From Thiotrichaceae bacterium UBA4486 (GTDB lineage Bacteria; Pseudomonadota; Gammaproteobacteria; Eutrophobiales; Eutrophobiaceae): DNA of 64,000 nt. Shown here one piece after another: positions 1 to 8,960 of the stretch; the first letter of the stretch is position 1; the number at the start of each line of letters is the position of its first letter. The stretch lies in NCBI GenBank assembly GCA_002389045.1, contig DGNS01000015.1:121991-185990 (forward strand), in the 5' to 3' direction. A program made the position numbers and the translations under genes. Under the pieces are notes generated by a model. The model saw nothing but the letters and a program-made list of their open reading frames with translations, had not been told where the DNA came from and did no database searches.

Positions 1-1
1 G

Positions 2-2137
2 TTGCACTATGGCCAGGGTAAATGGTATCCCGGTGAACCGTTGCCGCGCTGGGCGCTGTCGCTGTTCTGGCGCCGCGACGGTCATCCGATCTGGCGGGAT
101 CGCCAATGGTTGGCCGACGAAAACAGCGATCACGGCCACGGCATCGATGCAGCGGAAAATTTCATCAATACACTTACAGTCGAACTGGGACTCGACCAGG
201 GCCGGGTGGTGCCGGGATTTGAAGACACGCTGTACTACTTGTGGAAGGAAGGCCGCCTGCCCGACAACGTCGACCCTGCCGACAGTAAACTCGGTACGCC
301 CGAGGAACGTGAACGGCTGCGCAAACTGTTCACGACCGGGCTGGATAAAGTCACCGGCTTTGCCCTGCCGGTGAAATACCAGGGCGATGACGGCAGCGGC
401 TACTGGAAAAGCAGCCGCTGGCCGTTCCGGTCCGGGCATATGTTTCTGATCCCCGGCGATTCACCCATGGGCCTGCGCATGCCACTGGAATCCCTGCCCT
501 GGCAATTGCCGGACGATGTGGACGTGGAACCGGAACTGGATCCCTTTGCCGAACGCGACGAACTGCCCAAAGCCGTGAAAGGCAAACGTGACAAACAACC
601 GGCGAAAAAGGATGACGAACGCGAAGTGGTGCATACGGCGCTTTGCGTACAGCCCCGGCACGGACGCATCTATGTGTTCATGCCGCCGCTGCCGCGAGTG
701 GAGTATTACCTCGATTTGCTCAATGCCGTTGAAAACGTCGCCGCGCAATTGCAGATCCCGGTCGTGATCGAGGGTTACGAACCGCCGCGCGACCCGCGAC
801 TGCAGATGCTGCAGATCACGCCGGACCCGGGCGTTATCGAGGTCAACATTCACCCGTCCGCAAGCTGGTCCGAGCTCATGCACAACACGCAGACCCTGTA
901 CGAGGACGCGCGTCAGTGCCGACTCGGTACGGAGAAATTCATGATCGACGGCGCGCATTCGGGCACGGGCGGCGGCAACCACGTCACACTCGGTGGAGCC
1001 AGCGCCGCGGACAGCCCTTTCCTGCGCCGTCCGCAACTGCTGTGCAGCCTGGTAAGCTTCTGGCAACATCACCCGGCGCTGTCCTACTTGTTTTCCGGCC
1101 GTTTCATCGGCCCCACCAGCCAGGCGCCGCGCGTCGACGAGGCGCGCGATGATAATCTCTATGAACTGGAGATCGCCTTTGCCCGCCTGCCGAAAGGCGA
1201 CTCGGAACAGCCGTGGCTGGTGGATCGCATTCTCAGAAATTTCCTGGTCGATCTGACCGGCAACACCCACCGCTCCGAATTCTGCATCGACAAACTCTAT
1301 TCACCGGACAGCGCCAATGGCCGTCTTGGCCTGGTGGAATTCCGCGCCTTCGAGATGCCGCCGCATGCCCGGATGAGTCTCGTTCAGATGCTGCTCTTGC
1401 GCTGCCTGGTGGCGCATTTCTGGGATCATCCCTATGAGAAGGATCTGATCCGCTGGGGTACGGAACTGCATGATCGCTTCATGCTGCGGCACTATGTCTG
1501 GGAAGATATGAAACAGGTAGTACGGTTTCTTCGCGATCACGCCTTTGATTTCGAACTGGAATGGTTTGCACCGTTCAGGGAATTCCGTTTTCCCCATATC
1601 GGTGACATCAACGTGAACGGCATGCAACTGGATTTGTACAGCGCACTGGAACCCTGGCATGTGCTCGGTGAAGAGTCGACCGGGCAGGGCACGGCCCGTT
1701 ACGTCGATTCCTCGGTTGAACGCCTGCAAGTCAGTGTCCAGGGCATGATCGGTGATCGCTACATCGTGACCTGCAACGGCAGGCGGGTTCCCCTGCGCTC
1801 AACGGGTATTCGCGGTCACTATGTCGCCGGCGTACGCTACAAGGCCTGGGAACCGCATTCGGCGCTGCATCCGAACATCAGACGTCACACACCGTTGATC
1901 TTCGATATAGTAGATACCGAAAACCGCCGATCCATCGGCGGTTGTACCTACCATGTCTCGCATCCGGGCGGACGCAATTACGATACTTTTCCGGTCAACG
2001 CCAATGAGGCCGAAGCACGGCGCAATACCCGCTTCCTCGAGTACGGCAATACCCAGGGCAAAATGGATATCCCCATGCTCGAACCGCACCCGGAGCAACC
2101 CTACACGCTGGATTTACGCTTTCCTGGATGCGGCTGA
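2..2137 (+). CDS. DUF2126 / transglutaminase-like amidoligase, C-terminal part
   Basis: This is the 3' part of a gene whose beginning lies outside the window; about 711 residues are visible and the reading frame is open at the left edge (the first in-frame codon, TTG, reads as an internal Leu). The sequence matches the DUF2126 family: a conserved GTGGGNH stretch around residues 320-327, then LGGASAADSPFLRRPQ, and NTHRSEFCIDKLYSP near residue 423. In full-length members (about 1,100 residues) an N-terminal transglutaminase-like domain precedes this part; it would lie upstream. The DUF2126 region has been predicted to be a glutamine-synthetase/GCS-like COOH-NH2 ligase that works with ATP-grasp and alpha-E proteins, and both partners are encoded at 4.9-7.4 kb. 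No substrate is known. Function is inferred from family and neighbourhood. Confidence 0.85.
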   Translation: MHYGQGKWYPGEPLPRWALSLFWRRDGHPIWRDRQWLADENSDHGHGIDAAENFINTLTVELGLDQGRVVPGFEDTLYYLWKEGRLPDNVDPADSKLGTPEERERLRKLFTTGLDKVTGFALPVKYQGDDGSGYWKSSRWPFRSGHMFLIPGDSPMGLRMPLESLPWQLPDDVDVEPELDPFAERDELPKAVKGKRDKQPAKKDDEREVVHTALCVQPRHGRIYVFMPPLPRVEYYLDLLNAVENVAAQLQIPVVIEGYEPPRDPRLQMLQITPDPGVIEVNIHPSASWSELMHNTQTLYEDARQCRLGTEKFMIDGAHSGTGGGNHVTLGGASAADSPFLRRPQLLCSLVSFWQHHPALSYLFSGRFIGPTSQAPRVDEARDDNLYELEIAFARLPKGDSEQPWLVDRILRNFLVDLTGNTHRSEFCIDKLYSPDSANGRLGLVEFRAFEMPPHARMSLVQMLLLRCLVAHFWDHPYEKDLIRWGTELHDRFMLRHYVWEDMKQVVRFLRDHAFDFELEWFAPFREFRFPHIGDINVNGMQLDLYSALEPWHVLGEESTGQGTARYVDSSVERLQVSVQGMIGDRYIVTCNGRRVPLRSTGIRGHYVAGVRYKAWEPHSALHPNIRRHTPLIFDIVDTENRRSIGGCTYHVSHPGGRNYDTFPVNANEAEARRNTRFLEYGNTQGKMDIPMLEPHPEQPYTLDLRFPGCG

Positions 2138-2248
2138 CAATAGCGGCAGCTTGACATGGATCAACACCGGGAATTCCGCTGCTTATATCATTGCCTGTAG
2201 CAGCGAGGAATATCACCAATGAGAAAGCATTAAGACGGGAGGCACACC

Positions 2249-3727
2249 ATGTTTGAAGCCGCTGAACTGGGTCGCAAGATATCCAAAAAAGATTTTGACA
2301 AGGAAGAGCCGGAGTTGCACACACGGCTGCTGGCCGTGCAAAGAGCCCTGAGGGAAACCCCGATACCGGTCATTATCATCGTCTCCGGCGTTGAAGGCGC
2401 GGGCAAGGGCCAGGTTGTCAACAGGCTGAACAAATGGCTGGATACGCGCGGCATAGAAACCACCGCTTTCTGGGACGAAAGTGACGAGGAACGTGAGCGC
2501 CCGGATTACTGGCGTTTCTGGCGGCGCCTGCCGGCCCGCGGCAGTATCGGCATCATGTTCGGTTCCTGGTACACACGGCCGATCATCAATTATGTCTATG
2601 GCAGGATCGATGATTCGGAATATGAACGCCAGTTGCATCGTATCAGCAAGTTCGAACACATGCTGTTCGAGGATAACGCCCTGATTGTCAAATTCTGGTT
2701 CCATATGTCAAAAAAGGACCAGCGCAAACAACTGGAAAAGGAAAACAAGGACAAGCGTTATTCACCGTTGCTGAAAAAATTCTCCAAACGCTATCAGCAA
2801 TTCGCCGCCGCATCTGAACATGCCATCCGTTTGACCGATCAGGGTGTCAGCCCCTGGCACCTGGTGGAAGCCGTTGATCGCCGTTATCGTGACCTGACCG
2901 TCGGACGCATACTGCTCGAATCCCTGGAAAACAAACTGAAGGACTACGAGGCAGCAAAGCACAGGCACAGGGGCGCAAAGACCGCCAAACAGCCGACAGC
3001 GGAAACGGTTACCGTTCTCGATCATGTAGACATCGAACAGACCATTTCCGACAAGGACTATGACCGGCAACTAAAAAAATACCAGAAAGAGTTTTATAAA
3101 CTGACCTGGGCGGCGAAACAGAAACAGCGCTCGAGCATCTCGGTCTTTGAAGGCTGGGATGCCGCCGGCAAGGGCGGTGGTATCCGGCGGATGACGGCGG
3201 CAATGGATGCACGCCTGTACAAGACCATCTCCGTTGCCGCACCCACTGACGAGGAACGTGCGCATCATTATCTCTGGCGCTTCTGGCGCCACCTGCCCAG
3301 GGCGGGCTATGTCACTATTTATGATCGCTCCTGGTACGGCAGGGTGCTGGTGGAGCGGGTGGAAAAATTTGCCCGCGAAGAGGAATGGAAACGCGCCTAC
3401 CAGGAAATCAACGATTTCGAGGAACAGTTGCACGAAGCCGGGATCGTCATCAGCAAATTCTGGGTACACATCAGTAACGAGGAACAATTGCGGCGTTTCA
3501 AGGAACGCGAAAAAACTCCCTGGAAGGCGCACAAAATCACCGACGAGGACTGGCGTAACCGGGAAAAATGGGACGACTACACCCTGGCGGTCAACGACAT
3601 GGTCACCCATACCAGCACCTCGTACGCGCCCTGGTCACTGATCCCCGGCGACGATAAGCGCCTCGCCAGGGTCGAGATCGTTAAGGCCGCCTGCCGGCGT
3701 CTGGAAGAGGCCCTGTCGAAGGACTGA
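2249..3727 (+). CDS. pap: Polyphosphate:AMP phosphotransferase (tandem PPK2 domains)
   Basis: The 492-residue protein has two PPK2-type P-loop kinase domains in tandem, the layout of polyphosphate:AMP phosphotransferase, which makes ADP from AMP using polyphosphate. The N-terminal domain has a P-loop GVEGAGKGQ (residues 47-55) and the C-terminal domain GWDAAGKGGG (302-311). The C-terminal domain keeps the lid/Walker-B motif DRSWYGR (359-365). The equivalent N-terminal site reads FGSWYTR (104-110) and has lost the Asp, so catalysis probably rests on the C-terminal half, as in characterised two-domain PPK2 proteins. The start ATG has a GGGAGG Shine-Dalgarno about 7 bases upstream. It follows the DUF2126 gene by 111 bp. 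With ppx at the right end of the window it is one of two polyphosphate enzymes here. Confidence 0.92.
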   Translation: MFEAAELGRKISKKDFDKEEPELHTRLLAVQRALRETPIPVIIIVSGVEGAGKGQVVNRLNKWLDTRGIETTAFWDESDEERERPDYWRFWRRLPARGSIGIMFGSWYTRPIINYVYGRIDDSEYERQLHRISKFEHMLFEDNALIVKFWFHMSKKDQRKQLEKENKDKRYSPLLKKFSKRYQQFAAASEHAIRLTDQGVSPWHLVEAVDRRYRDLTVGRILLESLENKLKDYEAAKHRHRGAKTAKQPTAETVTVLDHVDIEQTISDKDYDRQLKKYQKEFYKLTWAAKQKQRSSISVFEGWDAAGKGGGIRRMTAAMDARLYKTISVAAPTDEERAHHYLWRFWRHLPRAGYVTIYDRSWYGRVLVERVEKFAREEEWKRAYQEINDFEEQLHEAGIVISKFWVHISNEEQLRRFKEREKTPWKAHKITDEDWRNREKWDDYTLAVNDMVTHTSTSYAPWSLIPGDDKRLARVEIVKAACRRLEEALSKD

Positions 3728-3774
3728 CGTCGAATTTCTTTACAATTCCATACGAATACCGGCATTCTTCATAT

Positions 3775-3812
3775 CCCTTTATAAACATAGTTATACCTAT
3801 GTTTATAAAGGG
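3775..3812. repeat. Perfect 16-bp inverted repeat upstream of the PEP-CTERM gene
   Basis: CCCTTTATAAACATAG (3775-3790) is followed by a 6-base loop and its exact reverse complement (3797-3812). No T-run follows on either strand, so it is not a canonical rho-independent terminator. It lies 47 bp after pap and about 95 bp upstream of the candidate sigma-54 promoter of the PEP-CTERM gene. It could be a terminator of pap, an operator or an enhancer-type binding site. Confidence 0.7.
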
Positions 3813-3905
3813 GAAAATATCATTTCACCATCACGGTTTGTCGATTAAGTTTACACCTGAAGAATTCTTTGTCGATAACTCATTGAAATTATGCATTTTT
3901 CTATA

Positions 3906-3921
3906 AGGAATAATAATTGCT
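3906..3921 (+). promoter_or_regulatory. Candidate sigma-54 (-24/-12) promoter
   Basis: AGGAATAATAATTGCT has the invariant GG (3907-3908) and GC (3919-3920) dinucleotides with exactly 10 bases between them, and a full TTGCT -12 element. The -24 half is a weak match to TGGCACG apart from GG. A start site near 3932 would leave a leader of about 40 bases before the ATG at 3972. Several PEP-CTERM genes are known to depend on RpoN with PrsK/PrsR, which fits. The surrounding DNA is AT-rich, so a chance match is possible. Confidence 0.4.
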
Positions 3922-3971
3922 TTATAAATCGATAACTTAATTCAAATAACCAAACCATGGGGGTCCTCTGA

Positions 3972-4748
3972 ATGTTAAAAAGAATCGCCACTGCATTGCT
4001 CATAATTACACCGGCATTCGTCCAGGCCGATGCCATCGATCTCAGCAGCTGGAGTGAATTGACGCTGGATTATGATGGTGGACAATCAGCCGGGGACTGG
4101 GTGCTGGCTGCAGACAATGAATCTGTCAAGCAAGTGATCAATGCCGACCCTTCGTTTTATCTGAACAATCTGAACCAGACCAGCTACACGATGGATGGTA
4201 CCTGGAAGGTTGAAACATCAAGTGATGATGATTACATGGGATTTGTATTCGGTTACCAGAATTCCAGCAACTTCTACCTGTTTGACTGGAAACAGGGCAC
4301 ACAGAGCTATGTTGGTACCACAGCCAACGAGGGAATGACCATCAAGAAAATGACCGGTGCAACAGGTGACGGTCTTGTCGACCTGTCACTGGCCGAGTTC
4401 TGGGAAAACACAACTGATTTCGGTGACATGGATGTGCTGGCAACCAATCATGGCAGTGACAAGGGCTGGCTGGATAACCGCGAGTACACATTTCACCTGG
4501 ACTTCAACCTGAACCCCGGAGAGTTTCATATCAATATCAAGGATGGAGAAACGGAACTATGGGACGTTGTTGTCACAGACAGTACCTTTACATCCGGTCA
4601 ATTCGGCTTTTATAACTACTCGCAAGCCAACGTACGTTATGCAGGTTTTGAGCAAACCGGTGGTGTGATAGTCGATGTACCGGAACCGGCGACACTGGTA
4701 ATACTCGCTTCAGGCTTACTCGGGTTTGGATTTGCCAGAAGAAAATAA
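3972..4748 (+). CDS. PEP-CTERM sorting-domain protein with thrombospondin-C-like domain
   Basis: The 258-residue exported protein has a signal peptide at residues 1-19 (Lys-Arg, then ATALLIITPAFVQA) and a C-terminal sorting signal: VPEPATL at 236-242, a hydrophobic stretch, and the basic end ARRK. This tripartite tail directs proteins to an exosortase (EpsH/XrtA type). The body resembles the thrombospondin C-terminal beta-sandwich, with DDDYMGFVFGYQNSSNFYLF around residues 75-94 followed by a WKQG motif. Its role is probably cell-surface or matrix-associated. No exosortase gene is in the window. A GGGGGT stretch about 7 bases upstream could serve as the ribosome site. The gene stands alone and converges on the alpha-E gene. 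Confidence 0.88.
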   Translation: MLKRIATALLIITPAFVQADAIDLSSWSELTLDYDGGQSAGDWVLAADNESVKQVINADPSFYLNNLNQTSYTMDGTWKVETSSDDDYMGFVFGYQNSSNFYLFDWKQGTQSYVGTTANEGMTIKKMTGATGDGLVDLSLAEFWENTTDFGDMDVLATNHGSDKGWLDNREYTFHLDFNLNPGEFHINIKDGETELWDVVVTDSTFTSGQFGFYNYSQANVRYAGFEQTGGVIVDVPEPATLVILASGLLGFGFARRK

Positions 4749-4847
4749 TTTATCAAACAATTCAGGAAAGCTCCTGACCAGTCTGTACAGGATTTCCCGG
4801 ATCACGGCAAATAAAAAACTCTGACTTAATCCGGGTTTCCTTGAACC

Positions 4848-4891
4848 ATGCGGTACGGCGATAACCTTGTTGATACGGGGTTATACCGCAT
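4848..4891. repeat. Imperfect hairpin between convergent genes
   Basis: ATGCGGTA (4848-4855) pairs with TACCGCAT (4884-4891), and inside them ATAACC pairs with GGTTAT. The arms enclose a short loop, with an unpaired bulge on the left side. It lies between the PEP-CTERM gene and the alpha-E gene, which face each other, so a bidirectional 3'-end structure is plausible. No T-tract is present. Confidence 0.45.
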
Positions 4892-4941
4892 TATGTGTTT
4901 GAAGGTACAGAATCAGGACAAACCTGTCTCAATGGCTTGGT

Positions 4942-5925
4942 TCACTTTTGCAACTGCGTCTGGGTCTGGCCGTTCTGCTCCTGTACCGGAGGGCCGTAGT
5001 CAAACCAGGTCTGGGCAACCTGGCCATGGATATCCGCGAGTTCAACCTGTAACTGATCGATAAAATCATGCAGGTTGTTCTCGAACAGTTTCGGCACATC
5101 CATTTCACTGATCATGCGTTGTACACGCGTCATGCTGCGCAAGGGGTGATCGTTCCTTGGTAACTGTGAAACACACTGGCCAAGTTCACCGAGACAGTGC
5201 GCCACCGCACGGGGAAATGTCACATCTTTCATCAGGAACTCAACCACATCTTCACCATTGACGCGATCCTGCACATGCTGGCGATACATCTGGTAGGCGG
5301 TGATCGACCGTAAAACATTCATCCACAGGATATTGTCATAGGTTTCGGGGATATCCTCTTTACCGGTCAGCAGGTTCATGCAGCCGACATCAACGATGCG
5401 CGTGGTCATATCGGCACGCTCAAGGTTGCGGCCGATACGGATAAAATTGTAGGCCTCGCCATGGCTCATACAGCCAGCCAGCAAACCGGTGATCTGGTGA
5501 CAGAAACTTATAGTGTCATCGAGAAATTCATGCCGGCCCTTGCGCCGCAGTGCTTTTTGCACATCACTTCTGGCATAGAGATAGAATTCATTAATCTGTT
5601 CCCATGCTTCGCTCGGCATGATCTCGCGAGTTGTACGGACATTTTCGCGCATCATGCGAATGGAACAGATCAGTGAACCGGAATAGGACTCATCAGCCAG
5701 CAAAAAACGTATGACATTGCGTTCCCCGGCATTTTCATACTTTTCGAAAAAGATATCGGCACTGCCGCTGATGTTGATGAGGCTGTCCCAGACGTGCCGG
5801 ATTACCCAGGGCAAATCCAGTAACAGGTTGGCATTCACATTCACCAGTCTCGAGGTGTTTTCCATGCGTTCGAGATAGCGCCCGAACCAGTACATGCGTT
5901 CTGCAACACGTGAGAGCATGGTCAT
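4942..5925 (-). CDS. Alpha-E domain protein (DUF403)
   Basis: The 327-residue, mostly alpha-helical protein has the typical alpha-E start, MLSRVAERMYWFGRYLERME, and the motif RADMTTRIVDVGCMNLL in the middle. The family has no known catalytic activity. It is a regular partner of circularly permuted ATP-grasp and DUF2126/transglutaminase proteins, and may hold the modified peptide or scaffold the complex. The start ATG overlaps the stop of the ATP-grasp gene by four bases (ATGA), so the two are translationally coupled. No membrane segment is visible. Confidence 0.9.
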   Translation of the reverse strand: MTMLSRVAERMYWFGRYLERMENTSRLVNVNANLLLDLPWVIRHVWDSLINISGSADIFFEKYENAGERNVIRFLLADESYSGSLICSIRMMRENVRTTREIMPSEAWEQINEFYLYARSDVQKALRRKGRHEFLDDTISFCHQITGLLAGCMSHGEAYNFIRIGRNLERADMTTRIVDVGCMNLLTGKEDIPETYDNILWMNVLRSITAYQMYRQHVQDRVNGEDVVEFLMKDVTFPRAVAHCLGELGQCVSQLPRNDHPLRSMTRVQRMISEMDVPKLFENNLHDFIDQLQVELADIHGQVAQTWFDYGPPVQEQNGQTQTQLQK

Positions 5926-7364
5926 TTCTCCGGTCCCACAACCCAGGTATCCTTGCTGCCGCCACCCTGGGATGAATTCACCACCAGCGATCCCTTGACC
6001 AGGGCCACCCGGGTGAGACCACCGGCGGTAACGTAAGTACGATCGCTTTGCAGCGTGAAGGGCCTCAGATCCACGTGCCTGGGCTCAATACTGTTATCAC
6101 AGATGGTGGGCACGGTGGAAAGCGTGATCACGGGCTGGGCGATGTAGTTTCTCGGGCTGGCCTTGATACGCCGGGCCATCTCGGTGCGTTGGCGTCCGGA
6201 TGATTGCGGGCCAATCAGCATGCCGTAACCGCCGGATTCATTCGCCGGCTTTACCACCAGCTTGTCAAGATTGGCCAGCACATGCTTGCGTTGCTTTTCA
6301 TCGGCGCAGGAAAAACTCGGAACGTTGGGAATGATGGCATCTTCATCCAGATAGTAACGGATCATCTCCGGGACATAGGTATAGACCACCTTGTCATCGG
6401 CAACACCGGCGCCCGGGGCATTGGCCAGCGCCACGTTGCCTTGTTTCCAGGCCCGCATCAACCCCGGCACACCGAGCACCGAGTCGGGATTGAACACTTC
6501 CGGATCGATAAACAGGTCATCGATACGCCGGTAAATAACGTCTATGCGTGACAGGCCTTCGATGGTTTTCATATAGACGCAGTCATCATCGCCGACAATC
6601 AGGTCCGAACCTTCGACCAGTTCCGCACCCATTTGCTGGGCCAGGAAAGCATGTTCAAAATAGGCCGAGTTGAAAATGCCCGGTGTCAGCACCACGGCCT
6701 CGGGATAATCCATGGGTCGTGGAGAAATGGCGCTGAGTGTGTCCAGCAAATGGGAGGGATAATCACCCATGGGCAGGATGTTGTAGTCCTCGAACAGTTC
6801 CGGAAATACCCGTTTGGTGACCTTGCGGTTTTCCAGCATATAGGAGACACCTGAAGGTACGCGCAGATTATCCTCCAGTACATATATCGTACCGTCGCGA
6901 TCACGGATCAGATCACTGCCACAGATATGCGCCCAGACACCGAACACCGGTTTCATGCCCTGGCATTCCTTACGGTAGTTACTCGAGGTTTTCAGCAGAC
7001 TGGCCGGAACGACCTTGTCCTTCAGGATCTTCTGATCGTTGTAGATATCATCGATGAAATGGTTCAGGGCGGTCAGTCGCTGTTCCAGGCCTTTCTCAAT
7101 GCGCTGCCATTCGCGCAGCGGGATTATGCGCGGGATGATATCGTACGGCCATTCACGGTCGATGTTCTCGCCCTCGCTATAAACCGTAAAGGTTATGCCC
7201 ATGGTCTTGATAGCGAGTTCGGCGGCTTCCTTGCGTTGCTGCAAATCCGCCTGATCCATTTTTTTCAGGCATTGCAACAGCCGGCCGGCACTGGTTCGGG
7301 CGCGACGGCCGGAAGTGATCAGCTCATCGTAAAAACCATTGACAGGATAACGGTTAAATTTCAT
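5922..7364 (-). CDS. Circularly permuted ATP-grasp protein (DUF404/DUF407)
   Basis: The 480-residue protein belongs to the type 2 circularly permuted ATP-grasp family. Visible marks are the N-terminal NGFYDELI (residues 10-17), the LEDNLRVPSGVSYMLENR block (163-180), VIYRRIDDLFIDP (277-289), and the nucleotide-binding VKPANESGGYGM (371-382). Such enzymes are predicted to form peptide or amide bonds by acyl phosphates. The gene is the first of a two-gene operon with the alpha-E gene. The DUF2126 gene that usually completes the set lies 3.8 kb to the left on the opposite strand, so the set is split here. Substrate and product are unknown. Confidence 0.92.
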   Translation of the reverse strand: MKFNRYPVNGFYDELITSGRRARTSAGRLLQCLKKMDQADLQQRKEAAELAIKTMGITFTVYSEGENIDREWPYDIIPRIIPLREWQRIEKGLEQRLTALNHFIDDIYNDQKILKDKVVPASLLKTSSNYRKECQGMKPVFGVWAHICGSDLIRDRDGTIYVLEDNLRVPSGVSYMLENRKVTKRVFPELFEDYNILPMGDYPSHLLDTLSAISPRPMDYPEAVVLTPGIFNSAYFEHAFLAQQMGAELVEGSDLIVGDDDCVYMKTIEGLSRIDVIYRRIDDLFIDPEVFNPDSVLGVPGLMRAWKQGNVALANAPGAGVADDKVVYTYVPEMIRYYLDEDAIIPNVPSFSCADEKQRKHVLANLDKLVVKPANESGGYGMLIGPQSSGRQRTEMARRIKASPRNYIAQPVITLSTVPTICDNSIEPRHVDLRPFTLQSDRTYVTAGGLTRVALVKGSLVVNSSQGGGSKDTWVVGPEK

Positions 7365-7512
7365 TTGCGGCTATTGAATGACCGGTCAACCACTGTTTCA
7401 TCAACTATAAGGTTCAGCTACAGCGTATTCGCCTGTCCGCTAAAAAGCAACTTGCCCGGATACGGGCATGGGAACAGATGACCGGGAACCGCTCCGGTTT
7501 GTAGCTGACAAA

Positions 7513-8838
7513 TCAACCGCTGACATCAGCAAGACGCAGGATATAGACAGACGAGATCAAGGCAACCAGCGACAGCAGCAGGATCACCGTCTGTACATTA
7601 TAAATATCCGCCAGTATTCCCACTGCACCGCCGAATAACATGGCAATGCCGATAACCGTATTACTCACTGCGACGTATTGCGCCCGGTTATCAGCATTGG
7701 CCATATCCACCAGGTAGACCTTGCGGCCCAGACGGACGGCGCCGTGCGCCAGGGTAACCAGGAAAAAAACACTGAAAATGACCAGCATATGCGGATCATC
7801 CGCAAGACCAGAATGGATCCCGGACCAGGTAAATATGCCAACCAGTCCTGCCAGCATGGCCGCTGCCGCCATGACATTACGGCTGCTGCGATCCGACCAT
7901 TTACCTACCAGCGGTGCACTCAAACTGTTGGCCAGACCACTGGCTATAATTAACCAGCCCAGCGCGGACAGTTCACCCTGAAGTTGCTGCTGTATGAGTA
8001 TGACATAGAACGGCAGCACCAGAGCTACACTCAGCAGCAGTATACGGCTGACAAGATATTGCCGGAATGGTTTGTCATCGATCACCAGCCGCAGGCTGCG
8101 TAAGGCCTCACCGAAGGCGTTGCCACCGCCTTCGGTAGAACCTTCGGGCTCAATAATCATCATAAAACTGGTCAGCGCCATCAACCATAACAAGCCGGCT
8201 GCCACCAGGAACACCAGCAGCGGCGCAAGATCACTGCCGGTCAACAAGTCGCTTTGCAGAAGCAGACCTATACCGATAGTAGCCACGCCGGACAAGGCAA
8301 CGCTGGTGCCCATAACCCGCCCGCGGCGTGTTTTGGATATGGTTTTACCCAGAACATCCTTCGCAGACACCGAACAGAGTCCACGGGCAAGGCTGTAAAA
8401 AATGAGACAGACCAAAAGCAGCCAGCCGGCCATGACACCGCCGGAGCGCCAGGCCACGACGGCCATAAGAAACAGCATCAGGGCGGATAATACAGCGCCG
8501 ATATACCATACAACCTTGCGCCGGGGCATCAATCTGATATATGCCGCGACGACAAGCTGCGGCAACAAAACACCGGCTTCACGAATGGGCACGATAAATC
8601 CGGAGAAGGACGCCGGCACACCCAGCACACTGAAAAGCCAGGGCAGGGTCAGTCGGGCACTGACCAGTTCATCAGAAATCTTGTTCAACAGGTTGGCCAC
8701 AAGGTAAGACAGAAAGTTACGTGGCTGATCCCTGCAGGCCTCGTCCGGAATGTCCTTGCAAACGCGGGCATCCTCATCCCCTGTTATTTGATCGTAAACC
8801 CAGGCAAGGCCACGTTCTATGGATGTACGGGAGGACAT
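7513..8838 (-). CDS. MFS transporter
   Basis: The 441-residue polytopic membrane protein has about 12 hydrophobic segments and a cytoplasmic N-terminal extension of about 45 residues. Major facilitator features are a basic inter-helix loop RLMPRRKVVWYIG after the second membrane segment and GKWSDRSSRNVMAAAAML in the second half, which resembles the G-x-x-x-D-R/K-x-G-R loop motif. It is close to a group of uncharacterised permeases, and I cannot name a substrate. The gene stands alone between the ATP-grasp gene (149 bp away) and the oxidoreductase gene (122 bp away), all leftward. Confidence 0.8.
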   Translation of the reverse strand: MSSRTSIERGLAWVYDQITGDEDARVCKDIPDEACRDQPRNFLSYLVANLLNKISDELVSARLTLPWLFSVLGVPASFSGFIVPIREAGVLLPQLVVAAYIRLMPRRKVVWYIGAVLSALMLFLMAVVAWRSGGVMAGWLLLVCLIFYSLARGLCSVSAKDVLGKTISKTRRGRVMGTSVALSGVATIGIGLLLQSDLLTGSDLAPLLVFLVAAGLLWLMALTSFMMIIEPEGSTEGGGNAFGEALRSLRLVIDDKPFRQYLVSRILLLSVALVLPFYVILIQQQLQGELSALGWLIIASGLANSLSAPLVGKWSDRSSRNVMAAAAMLAGLVGIFTWSGIHSGLADDPHMLVIFSVFFLVTLAHGAVRLGRKVYLVDMANADNRAQYVAVSNTVIGIAMLFGGAVGILADIYNVQTVILLLSLVALISSVYILRLADVSG

Positions 8839-8960
8839 TTGAGCTGATTTAAAATATCTCTACAGACTGGTTAACGCATTGCGGCAGATATTCATTTATT
8901 CTCATCTTTAATTTCTGGTCCTGTCATCATGATTTCAGGGCGCGTTCCGGAATGGTGCAG

